Positions 14,169 to 26,304 of a stretch of 64,000 nt of DNA are shown here, piece by piece (position 1 is the stretch's first letter; each line of letters opens with the position of its first letter). Source of the DNA: Beroe forskalii (taxonomy: Eukaryota; Ctenophora; Nuda; Beroida; Beroidae); NCBI GenBank assembly GCA_011033025.1, contig WFMF01000393.1, forward strand, positions 1 to 64,000. The letters run 5' to 3'. The translations under genes were made by a program, and so were the position numbers. Below the pieces are notes generated by a model that had not been told where the DNA came from, did not search any database, and worked only from the letters and a program-made list of their open reading frames with translations.

Positions 14169-14715
14169 TGTATGTTGTACCTATCACCTAACTTCACATC
14201 GTTCATTATATGCTTCACACTTGATAGCTTATAGCACACTTGCTAACTTGATTGAGCAATTAGAAACTTCTTAAGGTTTATATTTTGATAAAAGAAACCT
14301 CTTCCTTTCTTCCTTATAAATATTCAATTGATACGACGTCGCCATGTTTCCTCCTTATTGTCATAGTGTCACCAAACTTGGATTATCAAATTGTCATGGC
14401 GCACGCTCTAATCCCCTAATCTCCTAATTACCCTAAAAGCTCAAAGTTCCTAAATTGTAAGATCATCAATTTTGCATCTCATAAGCTCCTAATCGTTCCT
14501 CTCGAGTTCACGCTAAGTTCCATAACAAAAGCCACTTCAAATCACGTGACATTTAGCCTCTTTGTTATTGCATTGTCATGCCCTCGTACACTCCTCTATA
14601 ATTACAGTATAAAAGGAAATTTGGATCAATGATATTCAATTGAAGTTGAAGTAGAAGTTTAATAGTTATATTTGAGCATAAGCATCCCCTTTTTACTGAG
14701 TACTAGAAAACTACA
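14169..14715 (+). repeat. Candidate 3' LTR
   Basis: Begins TGTATGTT right after the polypurine tract and is proposed to end at ACTACA (14715). A TATAAAA box sits at 14608-14614, about 100 bp before the proposed end, consistent with a U3/R boundary. No 5' LTR is available for comparison, so the right border is a guess. Confidence 0.5.
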
Positions 14716-14750
14716 AAATGAGTGGAACTGGAGAGGATTCTTCAACAGAA

Positions 14751-15125
14751 GTCTCTACGACCTTCCTGGGCCGAGATACCAAAATTGCCTCTGAACTGTA
14801 TATTGCGCTTCGCTGAACAAGTGGTTCTCGGCCCGTAACTTTGTTCCTGAGCACTATGGGGCATATATCCAGAAAGAATTGTATAGAAACATGACCTTTG
14901 CCATTCTTTTGCGCCCAAACGAAGTCTCTACGACCTTCCTGGGCTGAGATACAAAAATTACATCCGCCATGTCTTGCGAATGACCAAAAAATTAGTTTTT
15001 CGCCAATAACTTTGTTCCTGAGCATTTAAGGGCATTTATTCAGGAAGAATTGTATAAAAACATGGCCTTTGCGATTCTTTTGCGCTCAAAACGAAGTCTC
15101 TACGACCTTCCTGGGCCGAGATACA
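14751..15125. repeat. Tandem repeat, 173-bp unit, about 2.2 copies
   Basis: GTCTCTACGACCTTCCTGGG occurs at 14751, 14924 and 15096. The units share GAAGAATTGTATA and TTTGCGATTCTTTTGCGC-type blocks. The third unit is cut after about 30 bp. Short frames on both strands here follow the repeat and are not credible genes. It abuts the right side of the retroelement. Confidence 0.88.
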
Positions 15126-15477
15126 GGAAATCAGCCAAGCGTATTACAGAAAAAAGGGCGTGGCCGATTTGGGCCTGTTGCCAGCAAAAATTTCGTTGGC
15201 AACAAGGCCCATTTTGTTTTTGATGGTCTTAATTGCCGAAATCAGTCGAGGGAACGCTTTTAACAAAGAAATCTAACGGATGGAGGTTTGGTCTCTGACT
15301 ATTACCCTAATTTCGACGCGTTTTTTCGACCTTCCAGCACAATTGCGTGATGCTAGGAATTTTACCGCACCTTTATTTTTTATTCTTATTTTAAATTGGA
15401 ACTGGGAACAATTTTTCACCAGATGCCGACACTCATGGTTACCATGGCTATGAAAATAACGTAATAACTTTTGAACA

Positions 15478-15595
15478 AGTAGGTATCTACCTACTCAAGA
15501 AGGTAGGTACCTAAGACCCCGACCGGTACATAGCCCGGGGCACGTACCCTGGTACGTACCGCGGTACATACCCCGGTACGTACCGACTAGTTGGG
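15478..15595. repeat. Cluster of GGTACGTACC-type short palindromes
   Basis: Palindromic words built on GGTAC are packed together: AGGTAGGTACCT, GGTACGTACCGCGGTACATA and CCCCGGTACGTACCG. No gene overlaps. Confidence 0.75.
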
Positions 15596-15881
15596 GTTTG
15601 AGAACCAGGTATTAGCAGGACCCTTCCTCTCACTTGACCCTACCTAGATATCGGTAAAAGTGAAAAAGAATTTGACTTTGAATAGATATCTTTATTTACA
15701 AAATATGCATGTAATCAATACTATACCTATGTTATTTTAATATGTGAAATTGGTTGTTTATTTATTTGTCCCTCAATTTAATAATCAATTAAAAATATGA
15801 ACAGCAGAACTCATCAATTCCTATTTCAGCAGAGAATTTCAACTTTTCAATTCATTATTTTTTCTTCAACCTCATAACTTT

Positions 15882-16032
15882 GACTTTCAGAATGCTAGAA
15901 AGTAGAATGGGGGATATGTTAAATGTTAATGTAGGACAAAGGACTTATCTAAGTTAAGATATGCTTATCTAAGTTAGATAAGGACATTGTCGTACATATT
16001 CTCCCATTCTACTTTCTAGCATTCTGAAAGTC
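15882..16032. repeat. 151-bp inverted-repeat element
   Basis: The left arm starts GACTTTCAGAATGCTAGAAA and the right arm ends TTTCTAGCATTCTGAAAGTC. The arms are about 35 bp and near-perfect, with a central stretch of about 80 bp containing two CTTATCTAAGTTA words. It looks like a hairpin MITE. Confidence 0.88.
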
Positions 16033-16357
16033 TGAACGATGGATCGATTATTGATTGAAATCCAGTATGGAATGATCTTTCACTTCCTGCTTTCCACTTT
16101 TATTCTCTAATCTAGCCTGCATTTATCGACCTATCGAGTCATGAAATCGTGATTAATTGATTTTATATCCTGCTGAGTTTGGTTGTTCATGCTGCTTGGA
16201 GGACTTGCGAAACTTTTGTCTCGAATAGCTCTGAAATTGTTGTAATGGATCAAAAACGTAATAACCTTTAACAGTTGCTTGCGGAGCAATCTCCGTTAGA
16301 TTCATTTCAATAATCCAATAAAAGTGCGCGGCGCTATTTACCAAATTTGAGATCAGA

Positions 16358-16482
16358 TTGCGCGCGCGTTTGTTGTCTGACGTCGTCACCCTTGCAAAAC
16401 ATGTATTCCCCTGTTCGCTTAAGTGCAGACAAGGGAATATGTGTTTAGCAAGGGTGGCGTCGTCAAACGCGACGCGCGCAAT
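16358..16482. repeat. ~125-bp hairpin element with CpG-rich ends
   Basis: The inner arms are CGTCACCCTTGC...ATTCCC and GGGAAT...GCAAGGGTGGCG. The outer arms are TTGCGCGCGCGTTTG and AAACGCGACGCGCGCAA. The loop is about 20 bp. It is GC-rich against an AT-rich background. Confidence 0.82.
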
Positions 16483-19400
16483 TCCCCTAACCAGAAATTC
16501 ATTTAGAATTTATTTAAAATAATGTGAGTCGTGGCGCGCGCGCGCACTGGTATGTCTCCCATGTAAAAGGGGCTGAGTGACGTCACAGAGCTTAACGTCA
16601 ATTTTTTGTATCATTAACTTAGATATGGCCCTATCCAAAACTCTAACCCTTACCACATGTTACGTGTCCCTGTTTGTTCGCGCTTGCGCGCGCTTTAGAA
16701 AAAGTCACAAGTTACTTTGCCTCTTCTCTGAAGAGGCGCTCGCGCTAATTGCGCGCGCAAAATAAGGCTCCGTAACATGGAGTAACCTCAATCCTAATCC
16801 TTACCCTTGCTCGCTGCACTGCGCACTATGTTTTATTTTATTTGGCTGGGTTGCATCTCTAATTATTTTTTCTTTCTTTTCAAAGAACTCTGAATCTATT
16901 ACTAGTTTTAAGATTAACTTAGAAAAATTCAAGCATGAATCTAAGAAGGACTCTTGTTATAACTTTTGGGAAGTTTCTAACCTGATAATTGATAAGATTG
17001 AAGGAAGCCCTCCTATAAAACACGTAAAGAGAGTTTAATAATTACTTGTTAGAATCCTTTTGTAGCAAGGAAAAAAGGTATCAATATATTATACTCATTA
17101 AATCATTCTTATACTGTGATCATTTTCTCAGATTATGTTTCTTGTATTTTTAAATTTGATATGTTATCATAACTTTATAATAGCAGATCAGTAATTTTGT
17201 GGCAGAAAGCAAGATTATACCTGTATGTATATTATGATGTAATGAGCCTGCCTGTAAGTTATTTATTATTGGTACCTGCTTGCGGTACAATGTTCATGTT
17301 TTTTAACTTATTGTTGTATTTCGAGTACCTTGTTAGGGTGCATGATGAAAGAATAAGTGTGGTGAGGAATTGTATCCAGTTGTGTTGTCATACGACAAAA
17401 ATGTTATCTTATCTTATCTAATTGTTTAGTCTGGTTTAGGACACAAATTTGTGCTGTCTGATCAATCCATGTTTAAGTCGTTGGCTTTTAAATGATCCGC
17501 TAAATTAGATTATCATGATAATTATTAAATCTGACTAAAGTAAATCGTTTATACAGTGTACTATATTATTGTGTATTCCTAGGATGAAAATACATTTTTT
17601 AAAGGCCCGAAGGGGGGAAAAAGGGGTGACAAAATGTAAATTTGGTTTTTTATGGGGTAAATTTTTTAAGACGTAAAATATGTGTTTGGAGGAAAATGGA
17701 TTAGTTGTATTTACCTGGTTTGGAAATAAGTCATGTGGGGAGTTGTGTTTTTAAGTATTCTAAAAGGGCTATTTCCCCTAAGGAAAATACGTGTGAAGGA
17801 AAAATTTTTTATTTTTTTTCTATTTTGATGTGATGATGGTGTCAATTTCAATATTGACATGGCAATTCCAGCGCGAGAATTGGAACCAGAGCACGACAAA
17901 AACGCCGGTCAAAAACCGGTTCAGCATCATTGATACTACGTCATCCTATAAACATGACGTCATCACTTTATCGCTTATTCATATTCTGCGTCTTTAGAGT
18001 CTCGTGGGAGAGAGTGAGATACAATTAAATTTCGGCGTTATTGTGTTTTTATATTCTTACACAAACAAACAAACGCCAGATTACTTTTCCAGATTCAATA
18101 AAGTCGGTGTATCATAGGAGTGATTCGTGATAATTTGTAGTACAAAGTGAACCAGGACTTGATAATTGGATTAAGGACTGGGAGCGTTGGAAAAGTGGGC
18201 GGTTTCGTGTCGTCAATGGAATATGTTGAAGTATGATAATGACGTCATATTCGAGCTCTGATATGATTTTGTGATGGGATTTATACACTCAGCCTCAGTA
18301 CGCCGTAGGTTGCCCAAGCGGTCTATACAGATTGGTATGTGTGTGAGTTTTAGTAATGATAATAATAGCATTTCGCTGAAACTCACAGTTTTTAACACTT
18401 ATTACAGGGATATATTCGGATATATTATCTATCTGTGTACTTTTTGTTTAAAGTCAGCGAAAAGAAGGTGTGTAAAGATTGGGAAAGAGATGTGTATTGT
18501 GTACAATCCGGTACAAGTAAATTCTAAATGTGGAAACCATCATCGTTTCACCGTACAACCATCACTGTTCCGTCCATAGATTGTTTTTACATTTCCTGTC
18601 ATGATTACCTGAATGAAACCTTCTATGCATAAAACATTCAGGTTGCCCAAATTCACAAATCGCATGCATGTAAAATCAGTAAATTTTGAAAACTTAATCC
18701 GAGTCAATCCACTAATGGGCTGGGTTCATATGGAGCTTGATGTAAGCTCTCTTCATGAACTATAATTCGGCAAACTTACAGATAAAAATAAACCACATAC
18801 CTATATTTTCCGCTAAGAATTACAAAAATTTCGATCAATAATAATTATAGAATGAATCATGCTAAAATTAACAGAAAACATAGCTTCCGCCTTTCTATTG
18901 TGCAATACGGACTCTATTTATGTAAATATAGCATAATCAAATGTGTCAAATTATGATAATTTTAAACTATATATTTGTAACATTATATTTATAACATACA
19001 TAACTTTTAAAATAGTATATTTTATGGGACATATATTAGCATAATTCTACTTCATGGCAGAATGAATCATTTCCCTCAGCTGCCACACTGTACAGATAGT
19101 TCAATTCACGCCTCGTGGCTTGAAAACTGAATAATCTATCAATTATTAGAAAAATAACCATTTAAATATTACAAAACATTAAAGAGCAGGATTAAATCCT
19201 AGAGCGAAATACTTCCATGAATAGCCGAGAATAGCGAATGTTTGAAAGCTGGAAAGCATCTGGTAAAAATTTGCCATGATAAGGAAATTATATTTGGCTG
19301 ACATCTAAGATCTTTCGGCTTCCACATGGTATGAGAGGTATGAGAGGTATGACTATGTCATGTTTGTAACCATATTACGTTCTGGCCCATATAAGGAATT

Positions 19401-22400
19401 AACACGTACTGGTATGCCCATATAAGGCATTAAGATATACTGGTATGTTTGAATTTCCTACTCCATATATTATGATTATTCTCGAGAAATATTTACACAG
19501 TATGATATTATTGTGTTTGTGAAGATGTTATATTGGTGTCGGGACTTCGAGAAATGAGAATCATTCTTGGATTTCTAAGACGCTACAGATCAAAATCGGA
19601 TACATCCTTCGAGCTATACCCTCAGGAAATATCCCAAAATGAACACGATAGGCCATGTATTTGCTATGTATTTTATAAAATCCCGAACGTATTTCCATCT
19701 GAATCGCAGTTTTCTCTCTTTTCCCGTACAGTTATGTAACCACAGCGTACACACAAAAGAGTTTTTAACATAACGTCAACACTCTGAGTATAACGTGTCG
19801 TGCTCGTAAAACAGGCGGTGTGACGTCATCAACTTACAATTATAAGCCTGATAATGACGTCACCCTCAACCTTACCTTCGGTTACTCTCATAATATGCGT
19901 AAATTATAATTCTATAATTCAGAAATTAAGGTGTCTGCGCTTTCTTTTTATTGATACATCTACAAACGGCTGTGAATGTTAGACAAAAAGGTTACAGAGA
20001 CGGTATAAAAATATATATTAGGGCTGTCAAATTATGCTCTCAAACAATAGTATATTTAACTACCAATTGCCAAGTTTCAAAACACTTTTAATAATCATCA
20101 CGAATAAAAAGTAATAGCTTTTGAGAGGATTTATGTCATTATCAAGAATTAAAAGGGGGAATTGATAACTTCATTCAGTATACTTTTTCCGGATGACCTT
20201 TTTTACTCTCTGTTTACAGACAGCTGACAAACGTTAAACGTTTCTTTCCACCATCAAAACATAACGACGCATTGTGTGAAAATAGCCAAATAAAGATTCG
20301 ACATATTTGACACTTTTAAAAAGGATATATGCACAAAATTACTATATTTATGCATTCCAAACACCATTATTTCAGCAATTCAAATCCTGATAATTTCGTC
20401 GGGGGAGGAAATTTAAGCGCTCGCCAAAGTTTTTTACTCGTTCTCAGGACGATACATGGAAAACAGTATAAAATTTTTAAGTATGTCAAATTTACGTGCG
20501 ACACAGTTCTAAGTTCTCTCTGTCTCCTTCTCACTTGCTGCATGTTTTAAATCAATGCTTGTGCGTTTAAAAAATGTAAAACACAATGCACAAACATTGA
20601 ACACATACATAGATACAAGTACACAAGTGTACACGCGTAAATACACGCGTATATACATGAGCATGATACTTGTATTTTGTACAGTTTCGCATACTTCACT
20701 ATGTTTTTTCCTGCTATAATGGAGATACGTTAAGTCATATATTCAAGCAATTCTGTAAAGTGGTATGTTTATGAAAATAAACAATATACACAAAAAATAC
20801 GAAGTATACGCTTACACACATTGTACACAAAGATATACACTGCACTTAGATCCTAGGTCGCAGATTCGTACTTTTCACGTAAAATGACTGCATACATTTT
20901 TCACGTACTCTAAATAGACATTTGTATGTGACGTCATTTTCATTGATTACATTATTACAATGGTACTTTGAGGACATCATTGTTAAAATTTCTGACGCCT
21001 AACTTCCTAAATTTCAACTGGGCAGCTATCCCTTATCCTAATTTATGCCCCCAGTATACTCAATCTTTTGCCTGAACGCCTCAAGTCTCAACTCTGTACC
21101 AACATTTTACCAAATTGGCACGCCGACTGTGTCTTGTCCATTTGCAACACATTTGTTTAAAAGAGCAGGGGAGAATACTGGTAGGTGTCTTGAATTTAGA
21201 CGACAAATCAAGAATCTCATTACCAGGGAGGAAAGATTATCAGAGAGATGAAAAGTTGGCGTTTCCACACAATGACTTCTCTGTTGTAAAGTATGACCAT
21301 TATGTCAATCTGAGCAGTCTATGACTCTATGAGTTATGCGCGTAACATACAGATTCATCGAAATGTTTGATGATTCTTTTGTCTACGAGCCTAGACAAAA
21401 GAAGTGGCGTGGTGGACAAAAGCCAGAATATAATATATAGCAAACTGCAAAGTGCATTCGCTACAAATTTGCTTCGAAATCAAACGAAGCTCTAATGAAA
21501 CTCTCAATTCTACATCGATGTGTACATGTTTCACAATATATAACTCATGAAACTTGAGGAGTGAGGAATTGAGGATCTACGCCCGCGTAAAAATGTAAAA
21601 TGGTATACTGGGAATCACGTCACTATCATCACAAAAACATGGTTAGTAGATCACGTCATACCGATCGTTTTCACACTTAATGTACACAGTATCTAGACAC
21701 TGGAGTTGAGGTTACAATGCGAAAATTCACGTTCAAGTGTCAAAACTGGAGCAGTGTAGTATCAGTTTTACATGCTATACATCAAAATTTGATTAAAAAG
21801 CAGAACATATCGAAGAGATTCATTCCATATTTTGACTTCCGAACAGAATCTTCAAAAAATCTTCAGTTTTAGAACTGTTCATTAAATGTGATACACTGAT
21901 GACGTAATGCCAACCACCCTTCCAAGTTTATCCATGTAGAATGTATCAACAAGCTCTATCTTCCCTACTTAACCACAGACAACACTCATTGTATGCCGAC
22001 ACTCTCACACACACGCGCGCTCTGTTTCTTTTTAAACATTTATTTAAACTATTTATATATACCACATAGAATTAAATGGAGCGGGGTTAACATAAATTAT
22101 TATAAATGTGTGTGTGTGTGGTATCTCTTTTGTGATACAATACATCGAGTATATATGAGGGGTCGTGTAGCGTTAATATATATATTTTTTGTGTGTAGAG
22201 GGTTGGTGAGAGATCATATAATGTTGGGTCTACATTTCTATATTTCTATCACAGAAAATATATTATTATATCCTCCCTCCCATATTCTTTTCTCCCCTCC
22301 CCCTGATTTTATTACTAGTGTTTTACTGTATTTTACTCCGTATCGCCCGGAGTAAAGGTGACAAAGAGTTACGCCGACGACCACAACGCAATTAGGTAAT

Positions 22401-22440
22401 ATTATTCACGAAATCGTGTGGTTTTTCGAATCCCTCAATC
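16483..22440. other. Gene-poor stretch
   Basis: No exon with both splice signals and protein-like composition was recognised. It holds CG-rich patches at 16530-16750, a G/A-rich run near 17600, TGACGTCA palindrome copies at about 18196-18255 and 19811-19866, RY-type ACACGCGTA words at 20620-20660, and a TG microsatellite near 22110. Open frames are all short and scattered in composition. Confidence 0.5.
19811..19866. repeat. TGACGTCA palindromic element, copy near 19.8 kb
   Basis: Runs AGGCGGTGTGACGTCATCAA, then about 15 bp, then CCTGATAATGACGTCACC. It has two TGACGTCA cores in the family arrangement, with one GGCGGT arm kept. Confidence 0.75.
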
Positions 22441-22454
22441 GAATTAGACATTCT

Positions 22455-22800
22455 TAATTCTAACCAATCAAAGCCAAGCACGGAAAACACGTGGTTGAGA
22501 GGCGACCAATGGGAAGCGAGGAAGATTGGCACGTGATCTAGCGGTCATACTTATTGTAAAACAAGAATATTCATCCCTCAGCTCACATTTACCATGCAGG
22601 TAGCCAACACGTGAGCCAGGGACCATCCGACCAATCACCGCGCACGCTGCGTGTCACGTGACCAACGCTACAAGTCACGTGGTCATGGTAACCAATCACA
22701 ACGCGCGGCGTTATCAGCACGTGCACGTCACGTGACTATGTGAGAATAGTTCGGGAGAAGTAGGGTAGAAACATATAAAGCAGGATATCATCTACAAAAT
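22455..22800. promoter_or_regulatory. Dense E-box (CACGTG) and CCAAT cluster with TATA: candidate promoter
   Basis: Seven CACGTG motifs lie within about 250 bp (near 22489, 22532, 22609, 22657, 22678, 22718, 22729), several in the extended form GTCACGTGAC. Four CCAAT boxes (near 22463, 22506, 22633, 22693) are interleaved, and TATAAA is at 22774-22779. The patch is CpG-richer than its surroundings. bHLH-ZIP factors (MITF/TFE, USF, Myc/Max families) bind GTCACGTGAC and NF-Y binds CCAAT. No gene was recognised immediately downstream on the plus strand, so the target is unknown. Confidence 0.55.
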
Positions 22801-23222
22801 TCGGAGAAGAGGGGGATAGGTACTCGGTAATTTTACCAAGGATTACAGTCTACACTTATTATCATACCGATAGCTGCGTATCCTAGTTCAGTGTATAAAA
22901 AACAAGGGTTTATTTCGGGAGTTAATTCCGACATAAGTACAAAGAACAGACACTCACGAAAAACAAACAAACAGGCGTCAGGCATACGAACAGACACTCA
23001 CAAACAAATAGCAAGACACGCCTTTCTTCGCTTAAAACATAGAAATTATGGATCCACAAATTATGTGAAATTATTTTAAAAAATCATGAACAATAATAAT
23101 ATAACATGAAGAATAATACATATCATTGTGTTTTAAGGGCATTTTAATGGGTCGTTAAAAAACAATTACAACTTATGAAAACAATCAAAAACGAATTAAG
23201 AGACTTGCTGAAATAATCTTAC

Positions 23223-23268
23223 CCTGAAGAAGGTATAAATCATGTCCGCAGATGTCTTCTGGCGTCTC
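23223..23268 (-). CDS. Possible 46-bp exon, perhaps next glypican exon
   Basis: On the minus strand, a good acceptor (TTTCAAACTTTTCAG) and donor (GGTAAGA) bracket 46 bp reading ETPEDICGHDLYLLQ plus one base. Its entry phase (0) matches the exit phase of the last certain glypican exon (34153-34273), and its single Cys could be one of the conserved set. It is 11 kb away and too short to be sure. Confidence 0.3.
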
Positions 23269-25639
23269 CTGAAAAGTTTGAAAATTTAATATTTAACTTA
23301 GATAATAATTATAAACGTGATTAAATTAAACAAAATTCATCTGCAGAGAGTTGTTACATACATAATGCATGATAGAAATAATAATTATGATGATATATGC
23401 CGAATGCTATTTAAATGTTTTATTATTGTCGATGAAATTGTTAGGATAAGCATAGGCCCTCTGTAAGGAAGCAATAAAAGTTTTAACATTTAATGTTTTA
23501 AAACTTAACAAGTTAACAAGGTAGGATTGTCAATATTTTAAAGAATTATAGGATGCAATTCATGTTGCTGAGGTTCAAATATTTGTAGAAAATTATAAGA
23601 CAGACGCAATTTAACCGGACAGATTTGAACTAGCACTAAATTACAATGTAAAAGTACACCCAAAAAATTTAGTTGATGGAAATATAATTGATAGTACAAA
23701 TAATTAATCTTAAAAATTTGTCATGAAAACAGTTAATATTTGAAAAATGAGGAAAAAAGTTAACATATTAAGGATAAAAAAAATGGTGGGTGAGTGATAT
23801 TTAGAAGAACGCATCCAGGAAGATGAAAATTAAAAATGTGAAGAAGGGATTTAAAAACAAGGCGAATAAAAAATAATTACTGCTTTCAATATTGTTCGGA
23901 TTGTTATATTTTGGGATTTTGTTAGATGTTGGGAATTTGTTAGATTTTGTTAGATTTTGGGAATTTGTTACATTTTGGGAATTTGTTAGATTTTGAAAAT
24001 TGCCGTATGCGGTTTATTACAAAACTCTGTGGAGAAAAGTAAACATCTTTGCGGCATTATTTCCTGTTAATTATTATTATTATTATCCCGACAAACTGAT
24101 CATGAGCGGAATCATTGAATTAGCGAATTACTGGTCGCTCTTTTTGTTGCTTTATTTCTATACGAATTATATTTCTGTATGTATTTAAAGGGACCAACTG
24201 CTTTGCAAAAGTGGCTATCATTTGAGAACATGACCACAAAAATGTTGGATGATTTAACATAGAATTAGTCCTCAGTTGTTTTCCTTGACAGAAAATAATA
24301 ACATTATTTTTCTAAATGAATAAAGCATGGCAAGAGTCAATAATGTGTCAATCTGACGAAGAAACGTCTGGCAGAGAAAGGAAGTGTCTGGTGGACACTG
24401 TCTAAATCAGGAATACAAATCCATTTTCCTTGCACCCAGACCGAAAATCTATCTGATTTTGCAAATGGTACTATGTGTCACAGCACTACTAATGATTTGA
24501 GTCTGGCGACTAATACAAATTTCGCCATAAAACATGCCGACGGGTGAAAATCGCCCGAACTATTCCCAATTTTGGGTTTAAGTGACGCCACTCGCCACCG
24601 TCCCTCGTGGTACCGCTAGTACACCACATATTGCTAATGATATTGTTTTAGTCTCAGGATGTCTACAGAGTAAATGAAGGCAGTTTAGCGCTCACAAAAC
24701 ACCATTTTAAAGTATGATAATGACGTCATTATTGAAGATCTATTGTCGTGGAAGGGTCCATATATAATGAATATAACGGTGATATTATTTGAGTCTGGAT
24801 GTCTGAGAAACAATTGCTAATTTGACATTACAGCAGTCACTATAGTGATCACTATAGTGATCATGTACTGGCAATGTCTGATTGGAGTCAGCAGTGGAGA
24901 AATTTATTGATTCGCCATAACATAATGGTAGGTCATGTGGTTTAAGACGGAAATCATCTTAAAAACTTTATAATTCGTGGAAATTGTGGAAGATTTCAGA
25001 ATGGCATCTCAGCAGATACAAAAATCAAAGGAGTTTTGACATAGCCAGATCCAGAATCTCGAAACAAAGCCAATTTACCAATTATATCGAATCGAACTTT
25101 TCGTTTGACGTTCTGGTGTCAGATACACGTATATTTACACGACCACCAGATTACCCCGAGACACAAACAACCCGTGTGACCTATGTCAGACGCGTCATTC
25201 TACCAGGGACCCAAACTTCTATGTTATTTACCAAGTTTTAAAACACTGGTGTCGGGGACGCGTCGTATATGTGGATTGGCGTCATTACATAGCTACACAG
25301 TGTTACACACCTGGTGTGCATAGGACGCGTCGTGTGACTTGGTATAACGGTGCGTCGTGAGACTATATTATACCGAACACGTTCGAGAAAAATGGTTGGA
25401 AAAATTTACAATACAACCCCCAGAGATCATTATCGACGTCTTCCACCCACTTAAGATACCAATCTGAAAAACATCTGATTTGAGGATTTCTCTAAACATA
25501 AATTTCCAGCTATTCTCAACAAGATAGTGAGGTTAAAATATATGATAGACTGGTTTATAGTTTAGGGAGAAGCACTATGAATTTCAAAAACCGAATTCCA
25601 CCAAAATTGAAGAAAAAGCTTATCCTTGATGGAATTTTG

Positions 25640-26165
25640 TGGCGCTCTGACTATTCTCTTCCCCTATTTCCTCCTTCTCTCTCCGTTTTTCAACCCTCTT
25701 TCTCATTCTCTTTCTACTTTATTTATCCTCTCCCCCACTACACCCTTTTCTTCAATGGGTCTTTTTGCTTTCTTTTCGCCTTATCATCCCATCTCTTCGT
25801 TTCCCAAGTTTCTACCATCCTTCCCATGTTCTTTGTTCCTCCTTTTCTCCACTCCATCTTTTTTCACTTTCTCTTTTCCTTCTCTCTCCTCATCTCTTTC
25901 ACATTTTCCTGATTGCAGCTAGTGCTTGTCTCGTCCACTCCATCTTTTTCCACTTTCTCTTTTCCTTCTCTCCTCATCTCTTTCACAGTTTTCCTGATTG
26001 CAGCTAGTGCTTGTCTCTCTACTCCATCTTTTTCCACTTTCTCTTTTCCTTCTTTCCTACTTTCTCTGTTCCTTCTTTTCTCCACTCCTTCTTTTTTCAC
26101 TTTCTCTCTCTCCTCATCTCTTTCATATTTTTCCTGATTGCAGCTAGTGCTTGTCTCGTCCTGTA
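25640..26165. repeat. CT-rich array with repeated CCTGATTGCAGCTAGTGCTT unit
   Basis: The words CTGATTGCAGCTAGTGCTTG recur three times (near 25909, 25995 and 26135), separated by pyrimidine-rich spacers containing CACTCCATCTTTTTCCACTT. Long open frames on both strands here reflect base composition (Ser/Phe/Leu-rich on plus, Glu/Lys-rich on minus) and are not genes. Confidence 0.85.
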
Positions 26166-26249
26166 ACATCTATCACTCCCTCACGTGTACTCGACTCATC
26201 CAACACACCAGATGAACGTATTGAGGTTGTGGACACACAACAGGAGAGC

Positions 26250-26304
26250 CGGAATGACGTCATTATCAGCGTTTAGAATGGGGAATTGATGACGTAGAAA
26301 TGCC
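26250..26304. repeat. TGACGTCA palindromic element, copy near 26.3 kb
   Basis: AATGACGTCATTATCAGCG, then TTTAGAATGGGGAATTGATG and ACGTAGAAATGCC, matches the family core with the usual asymmetry between the two halves. Confidence 0.75.

Larger units (their letters stand above)
8969..14715 (+). mobile_element. 5'-truncated LTR retroelement with integrase, env-like ORF, third ORF and 3' LTR
   Basis: Gene order on the plus strand is integrase, envelope-like glycoprotein, small third ORF, noncoding stretch, polypurine tract, then a candidate LTR beginning TG and ending CA. This is the 3' half of an env-bearing LTR retroelement of retrovirus-like or Ty3/gypsy type. gag, protease, reverse transcriptase, RNase H and the 5' LTR are absent, and sequence upstream of 8969 is unrelated homopolymer-rich DNA. 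All three frames are free of internal stops, so the remaining part is either young or preserved. The exact family cannot be set without the reverse transcriptase. Confidence 0.8.

Noticed and set aside
14711-15263. Frames on both strands containing repeated RRDFVWAQ/ARHGGC-like segments
   Set aside because: They follow the 173-bp tandem repeat, and repeated phases on both strands argue against a gene.
16153-16389. 78-codon minus-strand frame starting MTTSDNKRARN
   Set aside because: It begins at the edge of a hairpin element and has no recognisable family. Not convincing without homologues.
18296-18330. tRNA-like word GGTTGCCCAAGCGGTCTA
   Set aside because: It resembles a Leu/Ser tRNA D-arm, but no acceptor stem, anticodon arm or T-arm (GGTTCRA) follows at the right spacing.
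25577-26169. Long Ser/Phe/Leu-rich frames on plus and a Glu/Lys-rich frame on minus
   Set aside because: These result from pyrimidine-rich tandem DNA and have no protein-like complexity or splice signals.
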